Positions 43,374-52,378 of a stretch of DNA of 64,000 nt are shown in pieces. The DNA comes from Dyella lutea (GTDB taxonomy: Bacteria > Pseudomonadota > Gammaproteobacteria > Xanthomonadales > Rhodanobacteraceae), in the NCBI RefSeq assembly GCF_024158035.1, contig NZ_JAMZEK010000001.1, forward strand, positions 1,034,001 to 1,098,000, read 5' to 3'. The notes beneath the pieces were generated by a model. It saw only the letters and a program-made list of their open reading frames with translations, had not been told where the DNA came from and searched no databases. Made by a program: the position numbers and the translations under genes. Numbering within the stretch: the first letter of the stretch is position 1; each line of letters opens with the position of its first letter.

Positions 43374-44738
43374 ATGCAGACCCGAGTCCTTACCGGCATC
43401 ACCACCACCGGCACGCCGCACCTGGGCAACTACGTCGGCGCGATCCGCCCGGCGATCGCCGCCAGCCGCCGCGACGAGGTGGACGCGTTCTACTTCATGG
43501 CCGACTACCACGCGCTGATCAAGAGCGACGATCCGGCGCGCATCGAGCGCTCGCGGCTGGAGATCGCCGCGACGTGGCTGGCCGCGGGGCTGGACCCGGA
43601 GCGCGTCACGTTCTACCGGCAGTCGGATATTCCGGAGATCCCGGAGTTGACCTGGTTCCTCACCTGCGTCACCGCCAAGGGCCTGCTCAACCGCGCGCAT
43701 GCCTACAAGGCCGCGGTGGACAAGAACGTGGCCGAGGGCGAGGACGCCGATGCGGGCATCACCGCCGGCCTGTACATGTACCCGGTGCTGATGGCCGCCG
43801 ACATCCTCGCCTTCAACGCACACCAGGTGCCGGTGGGGCGCGACCAGATCCAGCACATCGAGATGGCGCGCGACATCGCGCAGCGCTTCAACCACATCTA
43901 CGGCCGCGACTTCTTCGTGCTGCCGGAGGCGCTGATCGAGGAGCAGGTGGCCACGCTGCCCGGCCTGGACGGGCGCAAGATGTCCAAGAGCTACGACAAC
44001 ACCATTCCGCTGTTCGCCGCGGGCGCCAAGGGCATGCGCGAGGCGATCCTGCGCATCGTCACCGACTCGCGCCTGCCCGGCGAGCCGAAGGATCCGGACA
44101 GCTCGTCGCTGTTCACCATCTTCCGCGCCTTTGCCAGCGAAGCGGAGAGCCAGGCCTTCCGTACTGCGCTGATCGACGGCATCGGCTGGGGCGAGGCCAA
44201 GCAGGTGCTGTTCGAACGCATCGAAACCGACGTGGCGCCGATGCGTGCGCGCTACGACGAGCTGATGGCCAGGCCCGCGCAGATCGAGGCGATCCTGCAG
44301 GAAGGCGCCAGGAAGGCGCGCGCCATCGCCGTGCCGCTGGTCGCCGAACTGCGCGATGCGATCGGTCTGCGTTCCGGTGCGGCGGTGGCCGTGGCCACGC
44401 CGGCGGCGGCATCGGCGCCGAAGGCGGAAAAGCCGCCGCGCTTCGCCAGCTTCCGCGATGGCGACGGTCGCTTCCGCTTCCGCCTGTTCTCCGGCGACGG
44501 CGAGGAGCTGCTGCTGTCGCAGCCGTTCGACGATCCCAAGGCCGCCGGCATCGTGCAGAAGCGGCTGCGATCGCTCGGTGGGGCCGCGGCCGTGGTGCAG
44601 GCCTCGGCCGCCGGCACGATGCTGGAACTGGATGGCGCCGCCGTCGCCCAGCTGCAGCTCGGCAGCGGCGAGGCGGCGGCGGACGAGGCGCTGGCGCGGC
44701 TGCGCCAGGCGCTGGACCAGTTGGCTGCGCAGGACTGA
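43374..44738 (+). CDS. trpS: Tryptophanyl-tRNA synthetase with C-terminal extension
   Basis: 454 residues; classical bacterial enzymes are about 330-340. The catalytic part has the HIGH counterpart P-H-L-G-N near residue 15 and K202-M-S-K-S206. Residues about 335-454 are extra: an Ala/Pro linker and a domain with R-F-R-F-R-L-F-S-G-D-G-E-E-L near 370, resembling a small YegP-like fold, and a helical tail. The extension is known from xanthomonad-type TrpS; its role is unclear. It charges tRNA-Trp. Upstream is arginase, downstream a small membrane protein nine bases away. Confidence 0.92.
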   Translation: MQTRVLTGITTTGTPHLGNYVGAIRPAIAASRRDEVDAFYFMADYHALIKSDDPARIERSRLEIAATWLAAGLDPERVTFYRQSDIPEIPELTWFLTCVTAKGLLNRAHAYKAAVDKNVAEGEDADAGITAGLYMYPVLMAADILAFNAHQVPVGRDQIQHIEMARDIAQRFNHIYGRDFFVLPEALIEEQVATLPGLDGRKMSKSYDNTIPLFAAGAKGMREAILRIVTDSRLPGEPKDPDSSSLFTIFRAFASEAESQAFRTALIDGIGWGEAKQVLFERIETDVAPMRARYDELMARPAQIEAILQEGARKARAIAVPLVAELRDAIGLRSGAAVAVATPAAASAPKAEKPPRFASFRDGDGRFRFRLFSGDGEELLLSQPFDDPKAAGIVQKRLRSLGGAAAVVQASAAGTMLELDGAAVAQLQLGSGEAAADEALARLRQALDQLAAQD

Positions 44739-44746
44739 TTTCGCCG

Positions 44747-45070
44747 ATGCGCTATCTCGCCCTGCTGCTGCTTGCCCCCTGGCTCGTCATACTCGGTTGG
44801 GCTTATTCCGCCTACCCGAAGCACCTGCCGCGCACCCTGGGGCGGCGCGTATTCGACCTGACCGCGCTGCTCGCGGCCGCGGCCGCCACGGTGGGCGCGG
44901 CCGTGCTCGGGTACGAGGCGGTTGAGCTGCCCCGGGTCGACCAGTTCGGCCGGGCCAGCGGAGCGATCTGGCAGCAGGTGTTGCCGGCGCTGTACGGCTA
45001 CGGCGCGTGCGTGGCAGTCCTGCTGTTTGCGCTGGGGGCGCGCTGGCTGATTTGGGGGCGGCGTCGCTGA
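44747..45070 (+). CDS. Small membrane protein, unknown
   Basis: 107 residues with three hydrophobic segments (about 2-20, 37-56, 78-100) and a basic C-terminus (G-R-R-R). No enzymatic motif is seen. It starts eight bases after the trpS stop and is probably in the same transcript. The codon use is like that of its neighbours, and the reading frame carries normal membrane-protein character, so it is likely real, but I do not recognise the family. Confidence 0.6.
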   Translation: MRYLALLLLAPWLVILGWAYSAYPKHLPRTLGRRVFDLTALLAAAAATVGAAVLGYEAVELPRVDQFGRASGAIWQQVLPALYGYGACVAVLLFALGARWLIWGRRR

Positions 45071-45202
45071 CGCACGCAAACGGCGCCGGCTGCGGCATGA
45101 TCGGCCACATCGGGCTGGCCCGTCCCGGAGAGTCCCCTTGTCCTCCATCGCTTTCGCCGTTGTCGCGCGCGGTATCGCCGGCCTTCATCGGGGCGTGACG
45201 CG

Positions 45203-46432
45203 GTGAACGGGTGGATCGGTCTGGCGGTGGCGCTCGGCATCGGCCTGCTGATGGGCGCCGAGCGCGAGCGGCGCAAGGGCGTGGGCATCCAGCGAGCGGT
45301 CGCCGGCATCCGCACCTTCGCAGTGGTGGCAGTGCTGGGCGCGGTCTGCGCCAGCGTGGACCTGCGCCTGCTGGTCGCGGCGCTGCTGGCGCTCACCGGG
45401 TTGCTGGCGGTGGCCTATGCGCGCGACCGCAGCGACGATCCCGGGCTGACCACCGAAACCGCGCTGATCGCCTGCCTGGTCCTGGGCGGCATGGCGGTGG
45501 AACACTCGGGGTTGGCTGCCGCCACTGGCGTGGCGGTCACCGGGCTGTTGGCGTCGCGCGACTGGCTGCACCGTTTCGTCAGCGGTGTGCTGACCGCCGC
45601 CGAACTCAACAATCTGCTGGTGCTGGCGGCCGCCACCCTGATGGTGCTGCCGCTGATTCCGGACCGCGCGATGGGTCCGTTCGGGGCGATCCAGCCGCAC
45701 ACGATCTGGATCATCGTGATCCTGGTGATGGCGATCGGCGCCGCGGCGCACGTGTTGCTGCGCTGGCTGGGCAGCGGGCTCGCGCTGCCGCTGGCAGGGC
45801 TGCTGTCGGGCTTCGTCTCCAGCGCCGCCACGATCGGTGTGATGGGTGCTCGCGCGCGCAGCCTGCCGGACCAGCGGTCGCGGTCGGTTGCGGCCGCCGT
45901 GCTCTCTACCGTGGCGACCTTCGTGCAGATGTCGGTCGTCCTCGCGGTGGCAGACCTGCACGTGTTGCGGCAACTGGCCGTGCCGCTGGTCGCCGGCGGC
46001 ACGGCTGCCGCGTTGGTGGCCTTACTCGTGCTCTGGCGGACCCGCGATGCCGCGGACGGGCGGACGGTGGAGGCAGGGGCTGCCGCCTTCAGCCTGAAGG
46101 GAGCGCTGGTGCTTGGCGCCACTATCGCTCTGGTGCAACTCGTGGCCGCCGCGTTGCGGGCCTGGCTGGGCGAGGGTGGCCTGTTGCTCACCGCTGCAGT
46201 CGCCGGACTGGCCGACACCCACGCGCCTGCGGTCAGTTTCGCCACGCTGTCCGCCCAGGGCAGCATCGCGCCAGCGGGAGCGGTGGTGCCGATCCTCGTG
46301 GCGCTGACGGCCAACACCGCATCCAAGGCCGTGATCGCGGCCGCGGCCGGTGGTTGGGCGTTCGCCCGGCCGGTGATCGGCGGGCTCGCCGTGGTGTTGC
46401 TGGCGACGTGGGCGGGCGCCCTGCTGGCTTGA
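45203..46432 (+). CDS. MgtC/SapB-N plus DUF4010-type membrane protein
   Basis: 409 residues with about a dozen membrane helices. The opening G-L-L-M-G-x-E-R-E-R-R near residue 15 followed by A-G-I-R-T-F is the MgtC/SapB-type N-terminal motif; the remainder matches the polytopic DUF4010 region with L-S-S-x-A-T-I-type small-residue helices (F-V-S-S-A-A-T-I-G-V near 205). The function is unknown; a transport or ion-related role is inferred. The start is a GTG with a weak ribosome-binding site. The 132 bases upstream hold no recognised feature. Confidence 0.75.
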   Translation: MNGWIGLAVALGIGLLMGAERERRKGVGIQRAVAGIRTFAVVAVLGAVCASVDLRLLVAALLALTGLLAVAYARDRSDDPGLTTETALIACLVLGGMAVEHSGLAAATGVAVTGLLASRDWLHRFVSGVLTAAELNNLLVLAAATLMVLPLIPDRAMGPFGAIQPHTIWIIVILVMAIGAAAHVLLRWLGSGLALPLAGLLSGFVSSAATIGVMGARARSLPDQRSRSVAAAVLSTVATFVQMSVVLAVADLHVLRQLAVPLVAGGTAAALVALLVLWRTRDAADGRTVEAGAAAFSLKGALVLGATIALVQLVAAALRAWLGEGGLLLTAAVAGLADTHAPAVSFATLSAQGSIAPAGAVVPILVALTANTASKAVIAAAAGGWAFARPVIGGLAVVLLATWAGALLA

Positions 46433-46521
46433 CGGAGGTCAGGCAGTTGCGGCGCTGCGTCCCATCGAATCGCCTGCAAAGGCCGGCTAGTCTGGGCGGC
46501 TGATCGAACGCGGTGTCCCCT

Positions 46522-46926
46522 ATGACCGACAGTTACGACGACCTGCAGGCCAGCTACGGACGCTGTCTGCGCAAGGGTCACTTCATCGAACGCTTCTACA
46601 CGCTGTTCATGGACAGCCATCCGGACATTCCACCGCTGTTCGCCGGCACCGATTTCAGCAGGCAGTACATGGCGTTGCGAAGGGGGATCAGTTCGGCCAT
46701 CGTGCACGCCGCCGGCAGTCGCCTGGCGGAGCGCACGATGGCGGCGATGGCCGACGTGCACGGTTCGCGCGGGCGCGCGCTGGTGCCGCCGGCCCTCTAT
46801 CCGTACTGGGTCGACAGCCTGGTCGCTGCGGTAGCGGAGTTCGACCCGGAGTACACGCCCCAGCTCGGCCGGCGATGGCGCCAGGCGATGGAAGCCACCA
46901 CGGCATTCTTCGTCAGCCACTACTGA
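46522..46926 (+). CDS. Single-domain bacterial globin
   Basis: 134 residues from the ATG at 46522 (a GTG three codons earlier is possible). Globin fold: helix A-B region R-F-Y-T-L-F-M near residue 24, CD region P-L-F-A-G-T-D-F, and the proximal histidine H80 in M-A-D-V-H-G-S-R-G-R, followed by helix G-H with Y-W. It is a short haemoglobin-like haem protein probably involved in oxygen or nitric-oxide chemistry. It stands alone between two unrelated genes. Confidence 0.78.
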   Translation: MTDSYDDLQASYGRCLRKGHFIERFYTLFMDSHPDIPPLFAGTDFSRQYMALRRGISSAIVHAAGSRLAERTMAAMADVHGSRGRALVPPALYPYWVDSLVAAVAEFDPEYTPQLGRRWRQAMEATTAFFVSHY

Positions 46927-46987
46927 GTCGCCGTTCGACGGGCGACGGGGCTCGGCGCCTGCTGCCGGGCGTGCGAACATCGCGGTC

Positions 46988-47521
46988 GTGACCACGCTGC
47001 GCTATCTCCAGGGCTACCCCGACCACCTGCAAGAGCAGGTGCGCACGGCTTTGGCCGCCGACCGGCTCGGCTGCTGGCTGGCCGAGCGCTATCCCGAACG
47101 CCACGACGTGCAGAGCGACAAGGCGCTGTACGCCTACACCATGGCCCTCAAGCAGTCCCATCTGCGCAACGCGCCGGGCATCGACAAGGTGCTCTACGAC
47201 GCCAAGCTCGACGTGGTGAAGAACGCGCTCGGCCTGCACACCGCGATCTCGCGCGTGCATGGCGGACGGTTGAAGGCGAAGAAGGAGATCCGCATCGCCT
47301 CGGTATTCCGCGATGCGCCGGCCGCGTTCCTCGAGACCATCGTGGTGCACGAGCTGGCGCACTTGAAGGAAATCGAGCACAACAAGGCCTTCTACCAGCT
47401 GTGCGAGCACATGCAGCCGGACTACCACCAGCGCGAGTTCGACCTGCGCGTGTATCTGACCTGGCGCCAGCTGGCGCCCGACGCCGCCGTCACGGCGCGC
47501 ACCGATTCCAACAAGGCATGA
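46988..47521 (+). CDS. YgjP-type zinc metallopeptidase
   Basis: 177 residues from a GTG. It contains the zinc motif H121-E-L-A-H125 and the third ligand H131 in E-I-E-H-N-K-A-F-Y, the pattern of YgjP/SprT-like (DUF45) metal-dependent hydrolases. The N-terminal part (R-I-A-S-V-F-R-D-A-P) supports the family. Physiological substrate is unknown. The stop overlaps the next gene (ATGA). Confidence 0.85.
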   Translation: MTTLRYLQGYPDHLQEQVRTALAADRLGCWLAERYPERHDVQSDKALYAYTMALKQSHLRNAPGIDKVLYDAKLDVVKNALGLHTAISRVHGGRLKAKKEIRIASVFRDAPAAFLETIVVHELAHLKEIEHNKAFYQLCEHMQPDYHQREFDLRVYLTWRQLAPDAAVTARTDSNKA

Positions 47522-48162
47522 CGATGGAAGACGCTGCACTGCAATCCGCCCTGCGGCGGCTGTTCGCACGACATGAGGTGGAGCTAGAGCCGGACGAGGA
47601 CGGCTGGCTGCTCACCGACGGCGATTTTCCCGCGATCCGTGCCCACTGGCGTCCCGGCACGGGTGGTGAACCCGGACGGCTCGACGTCGACGTGGTGGTG
47701 GCGGAGGACCGCTGCCTCGAGGACAGCTTCGCCGGCGCCGATGCCCGCGAAGCGCTGGACGGCTTCGAGCAGTCGAGCTTCCACCTGCTGCTGGCCGCCT
47801 GCTGGTACGTCACCGACGACCGCCGCATGCGCATCGCCTCGTGGGACATCGGCCTGCGCACGTGGGACGTCTTCGTCGGCCCGCTGGTGCAGCGTCCGCG
47901 CGACGGGGAAGGGCAGCCGATGCCGGTCGAGGCCGCACTCGCCCTGCAGCAGGCGGTGGCGCAGCTGTCGCTGGCTCCGCAGCTGCACTGGATCCATCTG
48001 CTGCATCGCCGGGATGCCGAGCGCGAAGCCACCCACGAAGCCCTGCTCGACGGCGAACCCTGGGCCGCCGGCACCGCAATGCTTGCGGCCGGCACGTGGC
48101 CCGGGCTGTCGGCCGGCAGTTCGGCACGGCAGCTGGTGCTGCTGGACGTGCGCGATTACTGA
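47518..48162 (+). CDS. Conserved cytoplasmic protein, unknown function
   Basis: 214 residues, soluble, acidic, without signal peptide or membrane helix. A central stretch has W-L-L-T-D-G-D-F-P-A-I near residue 28 and the late A-A-C-W-Y-V-T-D-D-R-R-M near 97, with Trp-rich segments (W-D-I-G-L-R-T-W-D-V-F). The start overlaps the metallopeptidase stop (ATGA), so the two are co-expressed. No catalytic signature is seen, and I do not name a family. Confidence 0.6.
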   Translation: MTMEDAALQSALRRLFARHEVELEPDEDGWLLTDGDFPAIRAHWRPGTGGEPGRLDVDVVVAEDRCLEDSFAGADAREALDGFEQSSFHLLLAACWYVTDDRRMRIASWDIGLRTWDVFVGPLVQRPRDGEGQPMPVEAALALQQAVAQLSLAPQLHWIHLLHRRDAEREATHEALLDGEPWAAGTAMLAAGTWPGLSAGSSARQLVLLDVRDY

Positions 48163-48263
48163 GCACGCCGGCATCGCCCGATATCGCACGATAAGATGGG
48201 CCTGATCCCCGGACGGGGACGGAATCCTTCCATGCACCCGCTGCTTTCCGGAGCGGCGGGTGC

Positions 48264-49289
48264 ATGCCACCGGCGGCGGACCCCATCGTGTCTCCAAGCA
48301 ATTTGCAGGAACCCACGGCGACGGATGGTCGCACCCGGCCACCCCAGGTGCCGCTGAGCATCGTCACCTGCCTGTACCGCTCGCGGCCGTACCTGGACGA
48401 GTTCCTGCGCCAGTGCGACGAGGCGGCGGGCGCGCTGGGCATCACCGCAGTCGAATACGTCTTCGTCGACGACGGCTCGCCGGACGATTCGGCCGGCTGG
48501 GTACGGCAGAAGCGCCGCGAGCGCGCGGACATCCGGCTGGTCGAGCTCTCCCGCAACTTCGGCCACCACCAGGCAGCCGTGGCCGCGCTGGCCCATGCGC
48601 GAGGCGAGCGCGTCTTCCTGATCGACTGTGACCTGGAGGTCTCCCCGGGATTCCTCGTCGAGCTCTGGCGCAGGATGGGCGAGACGCAGGCGGATGTCGT
48701 CTACGGCTACCAGGAAGAGCGCAAGGGTGGTGTGCTGGAGCGCTGGGGCGGCCGGGTGTTCTGGTCCGCCTTCAATCGCCTGAGCGATACCGCGGTGCCC
48801 CCCAGCGTGGTTACCGAACGCTTGATGACCCGTCGCTACGTGCAGGCGCTGCTGAGCCTCGGCGACCGCAACATCTTCCTGGCCGGCATGATGTACTGGG
48901 CGGGTTTCAAGCAGCTGGGCGTGCCGGTGCGCAAGCTGCGTCGCTCGGGCGCATCGACCTATAATCTGGCGCGCCGGCTGGCGCTGCTGGGGCAGGCGGT
49001 CACCTCGTTCTCCGCCAAGCCGCTGTATGCCAGCTTGTGGGTTGGCGGCGTCGCACTGGTCTTCGCGATGGCCAATGCCGCCTACGTAGTGGTGCGCAAG
49101 CTGCTCCACCCGGAAGCCACGCTGCTGGGCTTTCCCACCATCGTGGCGCTGCTGACCGCCTTCTTCGGGGTGCTCATGATCGGGCTGGGCGTGATCGGCA
49201 TCTATGTGGCGAGAATCTTCGTGCAGACCCAGCAGCGTCCTCTCTACATCGTCAAACACATCGAGCCATCCGACGTTGAACCCGAATGA
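48264..49289 (+). CDS. Polyprenyl-phosphate glycosyltransferase, GtrB/ArnC/DPM-like (GT2)
   Basis: 341 residues. GT-A domain (about 30-255) with V-T-C-L-Y-R near 34, D-D-G-S-x-D-D-S near 70, the D-C-D metal motif (L-I-D-C-D-L-E) near 120, then two C-terminal membrane helices (about 265-285 and 295-320), the hallmark of enzymes that move a sugar from a nucleotide to undecaprenyl phosphate. The preceding TAAGAT (48192-48197) could be a -10. It opens a six-gene set that ends with an ArnE/F-like transporter, pointing to modification of a surface glycan or lipid A. The N-terminal 25 residues are an unstructured extension; a GTG at 48288 is an alternative start. Confidence 0.88.
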   Translation: MPPAADPIVSPSNLQEPTATDGRTRPPQVPLSIVTCLYRSRPYLDEFLRQCDEAAGALGITAVEYVFVDDGSPDDSAGWVRQKRRERADIRLVELSRNFGHHQAAVAALAHARGERVFLIDCDLEVSPGFLVELWRRMGETQADVVYGYQEERKGGVLERWGGRVFWSAFNRLSDTAVPPSVVTERLMTRRYVQALLSLGDRNIFLAGMMYWAGFKQLGVPVRKLRRSGASTYNLARRLALLGQAVTSFSAKPLYASLWVGGVALVFAMANAAYVVVRKLLHPEATLLGFPTIVALLTAFFGVLMIGLGVIGIYVARIFVQTQQRPLYIVKHIEPSDVEPE

Positions 49290-49290
49290 C

Positions 49291-50031
49291 ATGCTGATCG
49301 AGCAGGACAGCGCCGCCTACGCACCCGCCTTCAGTTTCTACGACGACAACGTGCGACTGCTGCAGGCCGGACTGGAGCAGGTGCTGCGGCGCACCCGTCA
49401 TCTGGAGCGGCTCTCCCTGCTGAGCCTCGGAGTGGGCCACCGGATCACCATACGGGGGCTTCTCGACGGGCTTGGCGACCGCCTTTCCGAGTACCTGATC
49501 GTGGAAGGCTCCGCCGACATCATCGAGATGTTCAATCGCGAGGTCGAGCCGCCGCCACACGTGCATGTCGAGCAGGCGTATTTCGAGGACTTCGACACCG
49601 ATCGGCGCTTCGACGTCATCGAAATGGGCTTCGTGCTGGAGCATGTGCTGGACCCTGCCCTCGTGCTGCGGCGGTTCGCCGGATTCCTTGCACCCGAGGG
49701 GCGACTGATGGTCGCCGTGCCCAATGCCCACTCCCTGCATCGACTGATCGGGCACGAGGCAGGCCTGCTCGAGGATGTGCACAACCTCAGCGAGGCCGAT
49801 CTCGCGCTGGGTCACCGGCGCTACTTCGACCCGCAGTCGCTCGAGGCACTTATGTCCGAGTGCGGGCTGGAAGTGGTCGGACGTGCGGGCCTCATGCTCA
49901 AGCCGTTCGCCACGGCCCAGCTCGCCACTCTGGGGCTCACGCCGGAGGTCGTCCGCGCGATGGACGAGGTCGGGTTCGGTCTTCCGGACGTCTGCAATGC
50001 GGTCTTCCTGGAGGCGCGGGCGTGCCTCTGA
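49291..50031 (+). CDS. SAM-dependent methyltransferase, class I
   Basis: 246 residues, starting immediately after the glycosyltransferase stop. Rossmann-type methyltransferase domain: motif I is L-L-S-L-G-V-G-H, followed by V-E-G-S, D-V-I-E-M-G-F-V-L-E-H-V near 110, and V-A-V-P-N-A-H-S near 150, similar to Methyltransf_11/23 proteins from glycan loci. The motif I sequence is slightly off the usual GxGxG. The likely substrate is a sugar or sugar-nucleotide made by this cluster. The following gene starts ten bases before its end. Confidence 0.8.
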   Translation: MLIEQDSAAYAPAFSFYDDNVRLLQAGLEQVLRRTRHLERLSLLSLGVGHRITIRGLLDGLGDRLSEYLIVEGSADIIEMFNREVEPPPHVHVEQAYFEDFDTDRRFDVIEMGFVLEHVLDPALVLRRFAGFLAPEGRLMVAVPNAHSLHRLIGHEAGLLEDVHNLSEADLALGHRRYFDPQSLEALMSECGLEVVGRAGLMLKPFATAQLATLGLTPEVVRAMDEVGFGLPDVCNAVFLEARACL

Positions 50032-51674
50032 CCGTTGCCGTCATAGCGGGGGGCGGCTTCCAGGGTCAGGGCATCATCGAGGCAATCCATGCACTGCCCG
50101 ACGGGCGCGCGCTGGTGGTGGACAGTACGGCCGACGCCCCCGGCGAGCTGCTGGCAGACCGTTACGTGGTGGCGCCCCTGCTGGATGCGCCGGAGTTCCA
50201 GGACTTCCTGCTGGACCTGGTGCGGACCGAGCGCGTCTCGTTGATCCTGCCGGCGACGCAGCGCGAGCTCCGGTGCCTGGCGGACATGACCGCGCGATTG
50301 TCGGAGGCTGGAGCGCGCGTCGCTGCATGCCCGGGCGAACTGCTCGACATCCTGCTGGACAAGCAGGCGCTGTATCGGTCCCTGGACGCTGCGGGGCTGC
50401 CGGTGCAGGCCCTGGTCGAGCTGACTGCGTCGGCGGCGTTCCCCCTGTTCGGGCGGCCGCGCTCCGGTTGGGGTGGTCGGGACGTGCAGGTATTGCACTC
50501 ACTTTCCGGGCTCCGCGCCGTCGATGTCGAGGCACTGGCCCGCTCGTATGCGTGGGTATCCTGGCTGCCGGCCTTCGAGGAGGTGTCGGCGGACTTCGCG
50601 ATCGACTTCGAACGGCACGTATCGCCGTTGACCTTGCGCCGCCGGGTGCGCACCTCCGGCGGCTTCGCCGTCATCAGCGAGAGCGAGCAAGCGCCGCAGG
50701 TTGCCGTGCTCGTCGGGCGTCTCGCGGCATGGCTGGCGTCGCGCGGAGCCTGCGGGCTGTTCAACGTGCAGTTGCTCAGGACGTCAGACGGCGCGCTGCT
50801 TGTCTCGGATGTCAATCCGCGGCACGGCACATCCAGCGGCCATGCGCTCGGCGAGGGCAACAACCTTGTGGCCTTCCTGCTCGGGCGCGACGGCGGAGCT
50901 TCACGGCGACCGGTCCGGACGATCCGCACGCTGGAGCAGCACGCCTTGCCTCGGTTCGCCCCAGACGCCATCAAGGGCGTGGTCTTCGACCTGGACGACA
51001 CCCTGCTCGACCACAAGCAATGGATCGTCGATCGCATGCGGCTGGCGGCAAGCCGATTGGGTGCCGGGGTCGACGCGCCTGGCCTGCTGGAGCAGACCTA
51101 CCTCGCGCTGGAGGAGGGCGAGCACGCGCGGCTGATCGACGTCGTGACCACGCGGCTGGGCGTTCCGGCGCTCCGCGACGCGCTTCTTCAGGCGTACCGG
51201 GCGGCGGTGCCGCAGGCGGCGAGGATCTTTCCCGAGGTCGCGGACGTGCTGGCGGTCCTGCGGGCGCGCGGCCTGAAGCTGGCGATCCTGACCGACAATC
51301 CGCCGGCCTCGCAGCAGGCGAAGCTGGATGCGAGCGAAGGATTGGCACAGGCCTTCGATGCGGTTGTCTTCAGCCGGGAGCACGGCGCGGAGAAGCCGGC
51401 GATCGAACCGTTCCGCGCCGTTGCCGAGCGCCTGGAGCTGCCGCCGGAATCCCTGCTGATGGTTGGCGACAGCGTCGCACGCGATGCCTTCGGCGCAATC
51501 CGCGCGGGTTGGCTGGCCTGCGTGCTGGTGGACCGACCGGGCGGGCGTTACCGCGCCCATGCCGGGCTCATGGCCTCGCTGGCAGCAGACGTTGCAGCGC
51601 GGACCAGTATCCACCCTGATCTCCGCGTGCTCCCGCCGATGCTGCGCCCGGCCGAACAGAAGGGCCTGAGTTGA
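50022..51674 (+). CDS. ATP-grasp / HAD phosphatase fusion protein
   Basis: 550 residues from a GTG overlapping the methyltransferase end. N-terminal half (1-300): pre-ATP-grasp Rossmann part (V-A-V-I-A-G-G-G-F-Q-G), D-K-Q-A-L near 117, a P-loop-like P-R-S-G-W-G-G near 147 in which the usual lysine is replaced by Arg, and the metal motif V-S-D-V-N-P-R near 265, like CarB/PylC-type ligases. C-terminal half (about 320-530): HAD hydrolase with D-L-D-D-T, L-T-D-N, E-K-P and V-G-D-S-V-A-R-D. It may ligate an amino acid or similar group to an amino sugar and dephosphorylate the same compound. I know no characterised protein with this fusion. Confidence 0.75.
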   Translation: MPLTVAVIAGGGFQGQGIIEAIHALPDGRALVVDSTADAPGELLADRYVVAPLLDAPEFQDFLLDLVRTERVSLILPATQRELRCLADMTARLSEAGARVAACPGELLDILLDKQALYRSLDAAGLPVQALVELTASAAFPLFGRPRSGWGGRDVQVLHSLSGLRAVDVEALARSYAWVSWLPAFEEVSADFAIDFERHVSPLTLRRRVRTSGGFAVISESEQAPQVAVLVGRLAAWLASRGACGLFNVQLLRTSDGALLVSDVNPRHGTSSGHALGEGNNLVAFLLGRDGGASRRPVRTIRTLEQHALPRFAPDAIKGVVFDLDDTLLDHKQWIVDRMRLAASRLGAGVDAPGLLEQTYLALEEGEHARLIDVVTTRLGVPALRDALLQAYRAAVPQAARIFPEVADVLAVLRARGLKLAILTDNPPASQQAKLDASEGLAQAFDAVVFSREHGAEKPAIEPFRAVAERLELPPESLLMVGDSVARDAFGAIRAGWLACVLVDRPGGRYRAHAGLMASLAADVAARTSIHPDLRVLPPMLRPAEQKGLS

Positions 51675-51676
51675 CC

Positions 51677-52378
51677 ATGCGTGTTGCCGTTATCCAGTCC
51701 AACTACATTCCGTGGAAGGGCTATTTCGACATCATCCACGATGTCGACACCTTCATCTTTCTGGATGATGTCCAGTTCACCGCGCAGGACTGGCGTTCAC
51801 GGAATCGCATCAAGACCAAGGACGGGCTCAAGTGGCTCAGCGTGCCGGTCGGCACCGACAAGGTCAGGTTGATCCATGAAGTGCGCCTCGCCAGCTCGCT
51901 CTGGCAGACCAAGCACTGGCGGAGCATCTCCCAGAGTTATTCGCGCGCGCCGCATTTTCTGCGCTATCGGGAGATGCTGGAGGATTTCTATCTCGGGCGG
52001 TCCTGGGAAAGCCTGTCGGAAATGAACCAGCACCTGATCCAGCTCATTGCCAGGGAATGCCTGGGTATCACCACCCGCTTCCGCGACTCGAGGGAATTCG
52101 AGTTGCGCGGACGGAAGCTCGACCGGCTGCTGGACCTGATCGGTCAGAGCGGTGCCAGCCACTACCTGTCCGGTCCCACGGCCCGGGATTACATCGACGA
52201 CCGTTGCTTCCAGCAGGCAGGCATCGAGCTGGAGTACAAGGACTATTCCGGTTACCCCGTCTACGATCAGCTCCATCCGCCGTTCGAGCATGCCGTCACC
52301 ATCCTGGATCTGCTCTTCCATACGGGACCGGATGCACCTTACTACCTGTGGGGCTGGCGGAAGGAGGCAAATCGATGA
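51677..52378 (+). CDS. WbqC-family protein
   Basis: 233 residues from the ATG at 51677 (a TTG two codons earlier also fits). WbqC signature: A-V-I-Q-S-N-Y-I-P-W-K-G-Y-F near the start, F-L-D-D-V-Q-F-T near 33, N-R-I-K-T, and H-P-P-F near 205. WbqC-like proteins occur in O-antigen and capsule loci, and some are thought to act in formation or acylation of amino sugars; biochemistry is little known. Its place between an ATP-grasp ligase and a lipid-A-type transporter supports an amino-sugar modification pathway. The stop overlaps the next gene (ATGA). Confidence 0.85.
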   Translation: MRVAVIQSNYIPWKGYFDIIHDVDTFIFLDDVQFTAQDWRSRNRIKTKDGLKWLSVPVGTDKVRLIHEVRLASSLWQTKHWRSISQSYSRAPHFLRYREMLEDFYLGRSWESLSEMNQHLIQLIARECLGITTRFRDSREFELRGRKLDRLLDLIGQSGASHYLSGPTARDYIDDRCFQQAGIELEYKDYSGYPVYDQLHPPFEHAVTILDLLFHTGPDAPYYLWGWRKEANR

